Position numbers and translations under genes: made by a program
Shown here: positions 17,207 through 25,575 of the stretch, one piece after another
Position numbering within the stretch: position 1 is the first letter of the stretch
Layout: each line of letters starts with the position of its first letter
Assembly (NCBI GenBank): GCA_029880325.1
Contig: JAOUOP010000063.1
Location: 1-44,408 of the forward strand
Length of the DNA stretch: 44,408 nucleotides
Direction: 5' to 3'
DNA from: Myxococcales bacterium
Lineage (GTDB): Bacteria; Myxococcota_A; Polyangia; Polyangiales; JAFGIB01
Notes under the pieces: model-generated
Told to the model about the DNA's origin: nothing
Database searches by the model: none
What the model saw: only the letters and a program-made list of their open reading frames with translations

Positions 17207-18421
17207 ATGGACCAACTTCGGTTACGTTCCGGCCCGCTCGAACGAGCGGCCAGCCACTGGATCGCTCAGGAGGGTGTCGAATCTGATCCCCCGCGCGGTG
17301 TCGAAGGGCTGATGCGCCTGTGCGAAGCCGTCAGCGCCTACCGGGCGAGCAGCGGTCGCCGGGGAGACGTGGGCGCGACAGCCATGGCCGGGAGCTTTCG
17401 CGTCGACGCGCAGGAGTCCGACCGCGACTTCATCGAGCGCGCCGGCAGCTACTTCGCGATGATCCTGCTCGACGAACTCGAAGACGCCCGCCACGTCAGC
17501 AGCCATGACGACCATCGCCTGGCCCTCGGTCGCTACGGCCAATTCAACCCCTTCGCCAGCGTCGAACGCCTGCTCGACTCCGACAATCCCAGCCGCACCC
17601 TACGCGACGAGATTCGGCGCGCCGAGGACGAAGCGGCCGGTCGCGGTCCCATCGCACGTGTCGTGCTGGAAGCGCGAAGCCAGCTCGAGCTGCGCTTCGG
17701 TGCCCTCGAGCGCTTCGAGCAATTCGATACGCGCCTGTCGGTCGCCGCTGGCGGACGCAGTTTCCAGCTGGATTTGGGCGAGTTGGTGCGCGCCACCGAA
17801 GACGCCGACAGGAGCGTGGTCGCACGCGGCGTCGGCCGCCTGCTAGGCGCTCTTCCGGGCCTGTCGGAGCCCGACCAGCTGCGCTTCGAGGACGTGGCCG
17901 AGCGGCTGCTGCCCCGCCTGGTGGGCGAGCGAGACGCCGTGGGCGATTTCGGGGGGCTCTTCAGCGTGCCGGTCGCCGGCCGGCTGCACGCCGCGACGGT
18001 GCTGCGCTATCCGGGGCGTGCACGCTTTGTACGCGCGAGCGAGGTGCAGGGTTGGGGCATCGCCTCCGAAGAGGTTCTGGAGCGCGCGGTGGCGAACCTG
18101 GCAAAGCGAAGCGAAGAAGCCCGCTTCTACGCCATCGGCGCCGCAGGCAGCGCCGAGCATTGCGTGATGGCGCGCTCCGGCGACGGCCTCGACTCGGCGC
18201 GCCTGCTCCTGCCCGGCCTGCATGATGTGCTCTGCGACGAGCTGGGCACGCCCTTCATCGCGGGCGTGCCCCACCGGGACATGCTGCTGGCCGCACCCTG
18301 CGAGCGGGCGCAGGCCCTGATGGCGCGGGTCTCGGAGCAGGCGGCCCAGACGCGCGCGGCGATTAGCTCTGAGTTGTACACCGTATCGGCCTCGGGCGAG
18401 CTGAGCGTCTTCGAGCCCTGA
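17207..18421 (+). CDS. DUF1444-like protein
   Basis: Predicted 404-residue soluble protein without signal peptide or membrane segments. The C-terminal third, with the LLPGLHDVLCDELGTPF and GVPHRDMLLAAP segments, resembles the DUF1444/YtpQ family, in which an analogous FIVAIPxRDxLLA block is conserved; biochemical function there is unknown. The N-terminal 200 residues are charged and helical with no motif I recognise. ATG 17207 (MDQLRL) is preferred to GTG 17195. It stands alone, with about 150 bases before it and 93 after it. Confidence 0.62.
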   Translation: MDQLRLRSGPLERAASHWIAQEGVESDPPRGVEGLMRLCEAVSAYRASSGRRGDVGATAMAGSFRVDAQESDRDFIERAGSYFAMILLDELEDARHVSSHDDHRLALGRYGQFNPFASVERLLDSDNPSRTLRDEIRRAEDEAAGRGPIARVVLEARSQLELRFGALERFEQFDTRLSVAAGGRSFQLDLGELVRATEDADRSVVARGVGRLLGALPGLSEPDQLRFEDVAERLLPRLVGERDAVGDFGGLFSVPVAGRLHAATVLRYPGRARFVRASEVQGWGIASEEVLERAVANLAKRSEEARFYAIGAAGSAEHCVMARSGDGLDSARLLLPGLHDVLCDELGTPFIAGVPHRDMLLAAPCERAQALMARVSEQAAQTRAAISSELYTVSASGELSVFEP

Positions 18422-18514
18422 GTTCAGCATCCTGCACGTGAGGCCCTCTTTGGGAGGGCGCGTGACGCGGTCTTTACAAGGACGCGCGGCGGATCCACCC
18501 TCCCCGGCTCTGCC

Positions 18515-20038
18515 ATGCCCCGAGACACGCCCCCAATCATCGCCCGAGCCCACGACCACCCCGACAACCTGGCGTTGATCGACGACGCAGGCCAGCTGAC
18601 ATACGGCGAGTTGCTCGATCAGAGCGCAGCTGCCGCCGGAGTGCTGCTCGCGGGCGCCAAAGACCTGCAAGGACGCCGCGTCGCCTTCCTCACGCCCCCC
18701 GGCATCGACCATGTGGTGGTCCAGTGGGGCATCTGGCGCGCTGGCGGCGTGGCGGTGCCGCTGTGCACGATGCATCCGGAACCCGAGCTGGCCCACGTCA
18801 TCTCCGACTCGCAGGCCGAGATTCTGGTCGCCCATCCGAGCTTCCAGGACGTGATAACGCGCCTTTCTCAAACCCATCGCGCGCGCCTGCTCTCAACCGA
18901 AGAGCTGGCCACATCCGGAGGCGCACCTTCGGAACTGCCCGGGGTCGGCTGCGATCGGAACGCCATGCTGGTCTACACCAGCGGCACCACCGGCAAGCCC
19001 AAGGGGGCCGTTAGCACCCACGGCATCCTGGACGCCCAAATCCGCTCGGTCGTGGAAGCATGGGGCTGGAGTTGCTCCGACCGCATCCTGCACGCCCTGC
19101 CGCTGCATCACCTGCATGGAATCCTCAACCTGCTATGCAGCGCGCTCTACAGCGGCGCCACCTGCGAGTTTCTCCCCCGCTTCGACGCCCAGCGCGTGTG
19201 GCAGCGCATCGCAAGCCAGGAGCCGCTGACGCTGATGATGGCGGTGCCAACCATGTACGCGAAGTTGATCGATGCCTACGACCGATCCCCCGAGACCGAA
19301 CGCGCGGCCATGACCGCGGGTTGCAAGCGCTTGCGCTTGATGGTGTCTGGATCGGCGGCCTTGCCCGTGCGCACCCTGGAGCGCTGGCGCGAGATCAGCG
19401 GGCACACGCTGCTCGAGCGCTACGGCATGACCGAACTCGGCATGGCCCTGGGCAACCCCCTCGACGGTCCACGCCGCCCGGGACACGTGGGCCAGCCCTT
19501 TCCGGGCGTCGAGGTGCGCATCGTCGACGACAACGGCGCGGTGGTAGAGGCCGGCACCCGCGGTCGCCTGCAGGTGCGCGGCCCCAACGTATTTGCCGGC
19601 TACTTCGGGAAGCCCGAAGCGACGCGGGCGTCATTCACGGAAGACGGCTTCTTCGAGACGGGAGACGTCGCACAGCTCGATGGGGACAGCTATCGCATTC
19701 TCGGCAGGGAGTCGGTCGATATCATCAAGACCGGTGGCTACAAGGTTTCGGCCCTCGAGATCGAAGCCGCCCTGCGCGAGCATCCCGCGGTATCTGACGT
19801 GGCAGTGGTGGGCGTGGCCGACGCGCAATGGGGCCAGCGGGTGGCGGCCGCGATCATCGTCAACGACGGCTTCGAACTCGCCCTCGAGCCGCTGCGTGCC
19901 TGGGCCAAAGAACGCCTGGCGCACTACAAGGTTCCCACGCTGCTCGAATGTGTCGAAGATTTCCCACGCAACGCGCTCGGCAAGGTCCAGAAGCCGGCGG
20001 TCCTGGAATTGTTTGGGGAGCGTGCGCCCGAACCGTGA
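18515..20038 (+). CDS. AMP-forming acyl-CoA synthetase, malonyl-CoA synthetase (MatB/ACSF3)-like
   Basis: 507-residue adenylate-forming enzyme making an acyl-CoA from a carboxylate, ATP and CoA. The P-loop YTSGTTGKPKGAV starts at residue 154, and the motifs LERYGMTELGMALGNPL, RPGHVGQPFPGVEVRIVD and SVDIIKTGGYKVSALEIE are in order, with the catalytic C-terminal Lys in PRNALGKVQK. These blocks agree best with malonyl-CoA synthetases of the MatB/ACSF3 type (ERYGMTEIGMAL, SVDIIKSGGYKVSALE). Substrate malonate or methylmalonate is therefore likely but not proven; a general medium-chain ligase is the alternative. No malonate decarboxylase or transporter is adjacent. It starts at ATG 18515, 93 bases after the previous gene. 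Confidence 0.85.
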   Translation: MPRDTPPIIARAHDHPDNLALIDDAGQLTYGELLDQSAAAAGVLLAGAKDLQGRRVAFLTPPGIDHVVVQWGIWRAGGVAVPLCTMHPEPELAHVISDSQAEILVAHPSFQDVITRLSQTHRARLLSTEELATSGGAPSELPGVGCDRNAMLVYTSGTTGKPKGAVSTHGILDAQIRSVVEAWGWSCSDRILHALPLHHLHGILNLLCSALYSGATCEFLPRFDAQRVWQRIASQEPLTLMMAVPTMYAKLIDAYDRSPETERAAMTAGCKRLRLMVSGSAALPVRTLERWREISGHTLLERYGMTELGMALGNPLDGPRRPGHVGQPFPGVEVRIVDDNGAVVEAGTRGRLQVRGPNVFAGYFGKPEATRASFTEDGFFETGDVAQLDGDSYRILGRESVDIIKTGGYKVSALEIEAALREHPAVSDVAVVGVADAQWGQRVAAAIIVNDGFELALEPLRAWAKERLAHYKVPTLLECVEDFPRNALGKVQKPAVLELFGERAPEP

Positions 20039-20103
20039 TCGCCAATAAAATCGCCGCATCCGACAATTGCGCGAGCACCGCAATCGGGCAACGATAGAAC
20101 GGC

Positions 20104-21396
20104 ATGGGAGCGGAATCTTCCGAGGCCGAGGCGGTCGCCAGCGGAGAGCTGGAGCAAACCCCCTTCGCCCACCTGCTTCTCTACCTGCACCGCAAGGGCG
20201 GCGACGGGACACTGTTGCTGCACACCGACGGGGGCCAGGAGGCGCGCGTCGCAGTGATGGAAGGCCGCCCCATCGCCGGCCGCTTCGACCCGCCCAGGGG
20301 GGCCAACTTCATCGAAGCGCTGCTGCCTCTTTGCGGTGCGCGCAAAGGGCGCTTCGCATTCTACGAAGCCGATCTGCTGGGCGAAGACGACGCGGTGCTG
20401 TACGGCAACATCGATCCCTACGCCGTGCTGTCGGCCTCGCTAGCCGACCACGCGCGCGACGACATCGTCGAAGGCGTGGTGGAACGCTACCGGGGTAGCG
20501 CCCTGCGCATCCAGCCGGGCCGACCGATCGAGCGGCTGCAGCTGCAGGCGGGCGATGCGGTTGTGGTGGAGCTGCTGCGGGCCGAACCCTCGACGCCGGA
20601 GGAGCTGGTCGAGCTTTCACCGCTGCCAGTCGAGCGCACCAAGCGCGTACTCTACGCACTCATCGTCACCCACATGGTCGCCCCCTTCGATCGCGCAAAA
20701 CACGCCGAACAGCGACGCTCCTCGCCACCACCCAAGCGTTCGCCCAGCGGCTCACTTCCGGGACAGGCCACAAGCCCCGGCGGGCCGCATTCGAGCCCGC
20801 CCGCGGCGCGGCCTTCCCAGGCACCAGCTTCTTCCACAGGCGCGACGCGGAGGCAGCACCTTCACCCGAGCTTCTCGGACGTCAACGAAGTCGCCGCAGC
20901 CTCGCTACCGGCATGGCAGCGCCTGGCCTCGATGCGCCCGGGCAGCTCCCAGACGATGCCTGCGGCGGCGGACCCATTGAGACAACCGCCTGCTCCGCGC
21001 ATCGGAACCCAGGGCAAGGCGCAAGACGACGCGCCCCTGGATCGGGCGGCCGAGTTGCTGCGTCGCGGCCGTCACGACGAAGCGCTGGCCATCGCCGACC
21101 GCCTCCTGGCCGACAATTCCAACGACGCCCACGCCCACGCCTGGCGTGCGCGCATTCTCTTCGCACGCCACGAGGGCCAAAGCGGACTGCCGCGTAAGGT
21201 GGTCGATGCCGTGCAGACGGCGCTCGACCTCGATCCCCAGCAACCCCAGGCGCTCTTCATCAAGGGCATGATCTGCGCGCGTGCCAAGGACCACGTGCGG
21301 GCAGCACGCTATTTCAAGAAAGTGCTCATGGTTGACCCCAAGCACCTCGAGGCCCAGCGCGAGCTGCGCATGGCGGAAATGCGCGCCAATTCATGA
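20104..21396 (+). CDS. DUF4388 (PATAN)-like and TPR domain protein
   Basis: Predicted 430-residue cytosolic protein. Residues about 12-105 fit DUF4388/PATAN (SGELEQTPFAHLLLYLHRKGGDGTL, then GRPIAGRFDPP), a domain frequent in Myxococcota and thought to take part in signalling. Residues about 155-195 (TPEELVELSPLPVERTKRVLYALIVT) look like a small winged-helix segment that typically follows it. A Pro/Ser-rich, probably disordered linker covers about 200-310. The C-terminal 115 residues are TPR repeats (AAELLRRGRHDEALAIADRLLA; ALDLDPQQPQALFIKG; AARYFKKVLMVDPKHLEAQRELR). No catalytic domain. A scaffolding role, possibly in motility or polarity signalling, is inferred from the domain set. Confidence 0.75.
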   Translation: MGAESSEAEAVASGELEQTPFAHLLLYLHRKGGDGTLLLHTDGGQEARVAVMEGRPIAGRFDPPRGANFIEALLPLCGARKGRFAFYEADLLGEDDAVLYGNIDPYAVLSASLADHARDDIVEGVVERYRGSALRIQPGRPIERLQLQAGDAVVVELLRAEPSTPEELVELSPLPVERTKRVLYALIVTHMVAPFDRAKHAEQRRSSPPPKRSPSGSLPGQATSPGGPHSSPPAARPSQAPASSTGATRRQHLHPSFSDVNEVAAASLPAWQRLASMRPGSSQTMPAAADPLRQPPAPRIGTQGKAQDDAPLDRAAELLRRGRHDEALAIADRLLADNSNDAHAHAWRARILFARHEGQSGLPRKVVDAVQTALDLDPQQPQALFIKGMICARAKDHVRAARYFKKVLMVDPKHLEAQRELRMAEMRANS

Positions 21397-21489
21397 AAAT
21401 TGCGGCTTGAGGACATCGCGCACCGGCCGCGCCCCCCCCCAAGCAAGACCTGGGTTTTTTGCGGCGTGCAGGACGTGCACAATTGGGCA

Positions 21490-22056
21490 ATGCCCCGCAT
21501 CCGCTTCCCATGCGCCGTGCTTGTGGTCCTCAGCTGCATGCAATGGCTGTCGGCCTGCGATTCCCACGAAGAGCGCTGCAGCAAGGGCAAGGCTGCGGCC
21601 CACGCCGCCTGGGAGGCCTACCTGGCCAAACTCGAGGGCCAGCGCCAGGAAGCCATCGCCATGTCCCGCGCCGCGCGCACCAAGCTCGAAGCCGAATGGC
21701 AGTCCAAGCTCGACGCCGACGCCCGTGAGAAAGCCAACGCCCTGAACGAACCCAATAGCGGCGCCTGGTGGCGCACCTTCAACGCCACCAAGCAATCGGC
21801 CTGCGCCAACTACCCCAAGTGCAGCGAGCTGCGCGAGCAAATGGCGGACGCCGATGATCGCAACGGGAGCATCGCCAAGCAGGCTGAACAGGCGAAGGCC
21901 GCCCGCGACGCCATCTCCAAACTGCCGGGTGAACCGGGTGCCGCGCTCGGCGCCGTGCCCGACGACTTCGACTACAAGGCCGAACTCGCGCTCGCGCGGG
22001 AGCAGAGCGCTGCCGCGGTGGAGAGCTGCAGCGGGTTGCCGGCGGCCGCGCAGTAG
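21490..22056 (+). CDS. Helical lipoprotein of unknown function
   Basis: Predicted 188-residue protein. ATG 21490 gives a good lipoprotein signal (FPCAVLVVLSCMQWLSAC) with the lipidated Cys near residue 21. The rest is strongly helical and rich in Ala, Glu, Lys and Arg (AAHAAWEAYLAKLEGQRQEAIAM), with a pair of Cys (CANYPKC) that may form a disulfide. I recognise no family. A longer open frame from 21400 includes no plausible earlier start. The spacer before it (21397-21489) holds a C9 tract at 21432-21440 and a T6 run at 21463-21468 flanked by a weak CCCA/TGGG stem; this could be a terminator for the previous gene but is not convincing. Confidence 0.6.
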   Translation: MPRIRFPCAVLVVLSCMQWLSACDSHEERCSKGKAAAHAAWEAYLAKLEGQRQEAIAMSRAARTKLEAEWQSKLDADAREKANALNEPNSGAWWRTFNATKQSACANYPKCSELREQMADADDRNGSIAKQAEQAKAARDAISKLPGEPGAALGAVPDDFDYKAELALAREQSAAAVESCSGLPAAAQ

Positions 22057-22168
22057 CCGGCTTGAGCACACACTTCTGGAGCGATCCGGGATACAATGCC
22101 CGAAGTACTGGGATCAGACGGCGCCGGCCGAACTTCCACGAGACGACGGTGCCAGGTTGCGAGCCTCA

Positions 22169-23413
22169 ATGAGCACAGCAACACCTTGCCCACACTGTAT
22201 GCTCATGCACGACGGGCACTGCGCACTTGCGCCCCCCGATCTGGGCGATGATCTGGGCGACGACCTGCCCGACCTCGACGACGGCGATCTGGCCGACGCC
22301 GGCAGCGGCAACGGTCACGCGGTGGCGGCTGCCGCCTGGGAAGCTGCACCACAGACGAAATATGCGATCGAGCACAAGCGCCTGATGTGGCTATGCAAGG
22401 TCGCCGCCGGACGCGAAGACGACGCCGACGGGGCACCGGAGCTGGACTTCGACCAGGTCGAAAAGCTCGCAGCCTACGGCGAGAGCCCCAACAGCCCATT
22501 GCTGGCAGCGCCCTACGCGGTGCGGGTGTTTTCGCGCAAGCGGACCCTGCGCGAGCAGGATGAAAAACAAAGCGCGGCCCTCGCGGAATGCATCGCCACG
22601 GCACGACGTGCCGTCGCCGACATCGGAGCCCGCTGCGTACACGAACTTTCCGGCGAGGCCGCCTCCGATCTCTCGGGTGAAATCGCCAGGGTGCGCGCCG
22701 CCGAAGAGACCTCGGCCGACCGCGCCGACGTGCAGGAGCTGGCCGAAGAGACCGACGCCGCCGAATACGAGGCCGCTGGCGACGCCGTCGCCGCAGCGGA
22801 AGAAGCGGCGGCGCCCTTTGCGGAGAAGCACGAAAAAGCCGAGCGCCGAGCCGCCAAGCGCAATCGCGACAGGGACCGGGCCATGGCCGCCCTCAAGCGC
22901 GTCGAGATCGAGATCCGCGCCCTGGCCAGCGCCACCGAGCCCAATGCCGGACGCCAGGCGGAGTTGGAAGACCAGCGTCAGCAGCGGGAGACCGAGCTGG
23001 CCGAAGCCGAGGCCAAAGCCAGGTCAGCGGGCGACGCCCTGGCCAAAGCCCAGGCCGCCCTCGACGAAAAGCTCGCCCATCTTCGTCAGCTGCAGGCAAA
23101 GAAGGAACAGCTGCTGGAAGACCAGCTCGAGCGCCGAAGGCAGTACGAAGCCGAAATGGCGACGGCCGAAGGCGAACATGAAACGGCCCTGCTCGACCTG
23201 GCCCTACAAGCCCTCAAACGCCGCATCGCGACCAAACAATCGGTTGAGAAGCAACGCGAATCGCTGCAGGCCCTGGAGCAAGCCCTGCGACAACAGGCCC
23301 ACACCCGCGCCGCCATCGACGCCTACGACCACGACGCGGCCCGCACCGGCATGATGACACTGGGCGGCGCCGCGGGCCTGCTCGTGCTGATCCTTTTGTG
23401 GCTGATCGTTTGA
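22169..23413 (+). CDS. Tail-anchored coiled-coil protein with N-terminal Cys/His cluster
   Basis: Predicted 414-residue protein from ATG 22169. The N-terminus has CPHCMLMHDGHC (Cys7, Cys10, His14, His17, Cys18), a possible zinc knuckle. An acidic Asp/Leu repeat (DLGDDLGDDLPDLDDGDL) follows. Residues about 160-390 are one long Ala/Glu/Lys/Arg-rich coiled coil without Pro. The last 20 residues are a single hydrophobic helix (GGAAGLLVLILLWLIV) ending at the stop, so the protein should be tail-anchored with the coiled coil in the cytoplasm. I recognise no family. A -10-like TACAAT lies at 22092-22097. It converges on the methyltransferase gene, with 250 bases between. Confidence 0.65.
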   Translation: MSTATPCPHCMLMHDGHCALAPPDLGDDLGDDLPDLDDGDLADAGSGNGHAVAAAAWEAAPQTKYAIEHKRLMWLCKVAAGREDDADGAPELDFDQVEKLAAYGESPNSPLLAAPYAVRVFSRKRTLREQDEKQSAALAECIATARRAVADIGARCVHELSGEAASDLSGEIARVRAAEETSADRADVQELAEETDAAEYEAAGDAVAAAEEAAAPFAEKHEKAERRAAKRNRDRDRAMAALKRVEIEIRALASATEPNAGRQAELEDQRQQRETELAEAEAKARSAGDALAKAQAALDEKLAHLRQLQAKKEQLLEDQLERRRQYEAEMATAEGEHETALLDLALQALKRRIATKQSVEKQRESLQALEQALRQQAHTRAAIDAYDHDAARTGMMTLGGAAGLLVLILLWLIV

Positions 23414-23626
23414 ACGATCGGGCGGGCTGCGAAGGGAACTTGCTGCGAAGTTGCGCGTGGCTCACACGGGATGACGTGATTGTTGCGGCTCCTTACCAAG
23501 CGCATCTCTCGAGGCCCAAAGGCGCTGGCTGAAGCAACCGGATCTTGGGCTTTGTCGCCATATTCGGGATGGGCCGACGGGCTCGCAGCGGGGTCAGCCG
23601 CAATGCGGATGACGAAGGATGGGTAG

Positions 23627-23657
23627 GTGTCGTAGTTTTGGGCCAAACTACCGACAC
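23627..23657. terminator. Hairpin closing the menaquinone-methyltransferase operon
   Basis: A 12-bp stem, GTGTCGTAGTTT paired with AAACTACCGACAC (one bulged C), with a six-base loop. It begins seven bases beyond the stop codon of the minus-strand methyltransferase gene and lies between convergent genes, so it could stop transcription from both sides. There is no T-run, so it may work as an RNA-stabilising 3' end or with Rho rather than as a textbook intrinsic terminator. The remaining 200 bases up to the coiled-coil gene show nothing else. Confidence 0.5.
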
Positions 23658-23663
23658 AGGTGA

Positions 23664-25565
23664 CTAGCCTTGAAGCACCGCCAGCACCGCGGCAGCACGG
23701 CGGCCCGCCTCGCCCTGGCCCGAGGCCTCGAGACGATGGTGGCCGACCTGCAACAGGCCCCGCACCAAGACCTCCGACGGCGGCGAGTCGCAGAAGGCCA
23801 CCACCAGGCGCCGGCCGAGCGAGAGCTTGCGCAGAAACTCCTCCGGGCTCGCCGGCCAGGGCAGGCGTGGGTAGTCCTGCATGAGCTGCCCACCGTGGCG
23901 CTCGCGGTAGTCCGAACAAGCAAGCACGGCAAGCGCGTAGTGCAGCACGTGTTCGGCGCCGAGGGGTCCGAGTTCGGCACTGCCCACACGACGTTCGAGC
24001 TCGGCCAGGTAGGCCTGCTCCACATTGTCTTGCCCGTCGGGCCTCTTGCTCGGAAAGATCCGCGTGCGGCATGACGAACGCGCCGAGAGATAGGAGCTGT
24101 CGGCGACCTCGCGCACGGCCGCAAAGTGACACCAGGCCCGTTCACCCCGGTCCTTGCGCACGGTCAGCAGCGCAAACGACGACTGGTCGATGGCCCTGAG
24201 CAGCCGCGGGCGCGGGCGATGGCAGAAGGGCGCCACCGGCACGAAATAGCGCGTGTCGAAGGGGCGGTAGGCGATGGGGCGCAGGATGCGGCCCTCGCGG
24301 CCTTGTGGGTCGAGCTCCAGCACTTCCGCCAGCGCACGGCGGGCGCGCTCGGGATCGTAGTGGCCGAGGGCCCGCTCCGCCCGTTCCAACTCCTGGTGGG
24401 GTCTCCTTTCGACGAACGCGGTGACACGCTCGAGCAAACGCACGGGGTCTTTGTCGATCGCGACCGCATCGCGATTGCTCTGCACCCCCTCGGCGTGAAA
24501 GGGGCAGACCTCGGCCAGGCTCGGCCAGCTCGCGTAGCCCGGCTGCGCCTTGGCGACGGGCGCGAATACCGCCAGTGGGGGCTGTGGTGACAACCGGGCG
24601 AAGTCGCTCAACCGCAAATCTGCGAGTGCCGAGAGCTTGTCATCACGGCGGCCACGCAAGCGAACGTAGTGCAAGCTCCCGGCGCTGCCCCTTGCCCCAT
24701 CCGCAGCCTCCTTCGTGCGCATACCGATCAGGATAGCCACCGAGGGACGCACGCCGAAGACGTTTTCGTCACGGCCACCTTCGCGACCGAGCAGAGCACT
24801 GCCGCCGAGGTCGACGATCCAAATTTGGTCGAGGCTGCGCAACAACATGGCACGCATGCCGCGGTGAACCGGGCCGTCCAGGTACGAACCGTTGGTGACA
24901 AAGGCCAGGACACCTCCCTGGCGTGAACGGCACAGAAGCTCCAGGCCCAGGCGCATGAAACGCACGTAGGCGTCGGCCAGCACGCCGAGCTTGCGTTCGC
25001 CCAGGGGCTTGCCCTCGGCGTCGACGCGAAAGTCCGCAAGCAGAGCGTCGAGCGCGGGGGCCGGGCGCGGCTGGGCGCGACTGACCCAGGGCGGGTTGCC
25101 CAGCACCAAAACCGGAGCGGCGGCGTCGACGAATCCCGCGGGGTCGTCGCCCGCGAGGCTGTCGGTGGCAGACAGCGACAGCGGCCAGGCATCGCCCTCG
25201 AAACTCCGACTCAATAGCTCCCGAGCACGCGCCACCGCATCGGCGTCCCGATCAAGTCCAACGACACGCGAGTCCACGCCCGCGCCTTGGCGCCTGGACC
25301 TAGCCTGGGCATGAACGGCGGCCAGAAAGGCTCCCGGGCCGCAGGCCGGGTCGATGATCTGCAGCCCCGGGCTGCAAAGCCCTGGCTCCAGGCCCAGGTG
25401 CTGACGCAGGGCGTCTTCGGCCAGACGCGCCAGCACGCGTGCCAGCTCGGGCGCCGTGTGTACGATGCCGGCGTCGCGCAGCACCTGGGGCCCATGGCTC
25501 GCCAGCTTGCGGGCGCGTGCGTCACCGGCAGCGGCCACCGCGCGCTCGAGGTCGGTCAGCTCCAA
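23664..25565 (-). CDS. DNA adenine methyltransferase, Type ISP-like methylase and specificity half
   Basis: Predicted 633-residue N6-adenine DNA methyltransferase. Motif I IDPACGPGAFLAAV (about 71-84) binds SAM, and the catalytic motif IV is NPPW (157-160). The segment YRPFDTRYFVPVAPFCHRPRP and, near the C-terminus, CSDYRERHGGQLMQDYPRLPWP resemble the target-recognition part of Type ISP enzymes such as LlaGI, where RPFDxRY and PEYRERYxxDLKxDxPRIP blocks occur. Those enzymes are about 1600 residues and begin with an Mrr-like nuclease and helicase; both are absent here and there is no room for them, since the upstream gene ends 11 bases before. The start is TTG 25565 or GTG 25538. It is the last gene of the menaquinone operon. 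An orphan epigenetic methylase is the likely state; target sequence unknown. Confidence 0.8.
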   Translation of the reverse strand: MELTDLERAVAAAGDARARKLASHGPQVLRDAGIVHTAPELARVLARLAEDALRQHLGLEPGLCSPGLQIIDPACGPGAFLAAVHAQARSRRQGAGVDSRVVGLDRDADAVARARELLSRSFEGDAWPLSLSATDSLAGDDPAGFVDAAAPVLVLGNPPWVSRAQPRPAPALDALLADFRVDAEGKPLGERKLGVLADAYVRFMRLGLELLCRSRQGGVLAFVTNGSYLDGPVHRGMRAMLLRSLDQIWIVDLGGSALLGREGGRDENVFGVRPSVAILIGMRTKEAADGARGSAGSLHYVRLRGRRDDKLSALADLRLSDFARLSPQPPLAVFAPVAKAQPGYASWPSLAEVCPFHAEGVQSNRDAVAIDKDPVRLLERVTAFVERRPHQELERAERALGHYDPERARRALAEVLELDPQGREGRILRPIAYRPFDTRYFVPVAPFCHRPRPRLLRAIDQSSFALLTVRKDRGERAWCHFAAVREVADSSYLSARSSCRTRIFPSKRPDGQDNVEQAYLAELERRVGSAELGPLGAEHVLHYALAVLACSDYRERHGGQLMQDYPRLPWPASPEEFLRKLSLGRRLVVAFCDSPPSEVLVRGLLQVGHHRLEASGQGEAGRRAAAVLAVLQG

Positions 25566-25575
25566 GACGCCCGTC

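Noticed and set aside
18443..18459. GCCCTC/GAGGGC hairpin after the DUF1444-like gene
   Set aside because: Only six base pairs and no T-run; too weak to call a terminator.
21432..21468. C9 tract and T6 run as an intrinsic terminator after the DUF4388/TPR gene
   Set aside because: The stem between them is only CCCA/TGGG; not convincing alone.
23591..23600. GGGGTCAG similar to part of the palindrome at 39509-39522, considered as a dispersed REP-like element
   Set aside because: Only eight bases are shared and no surrounding structure agrees.
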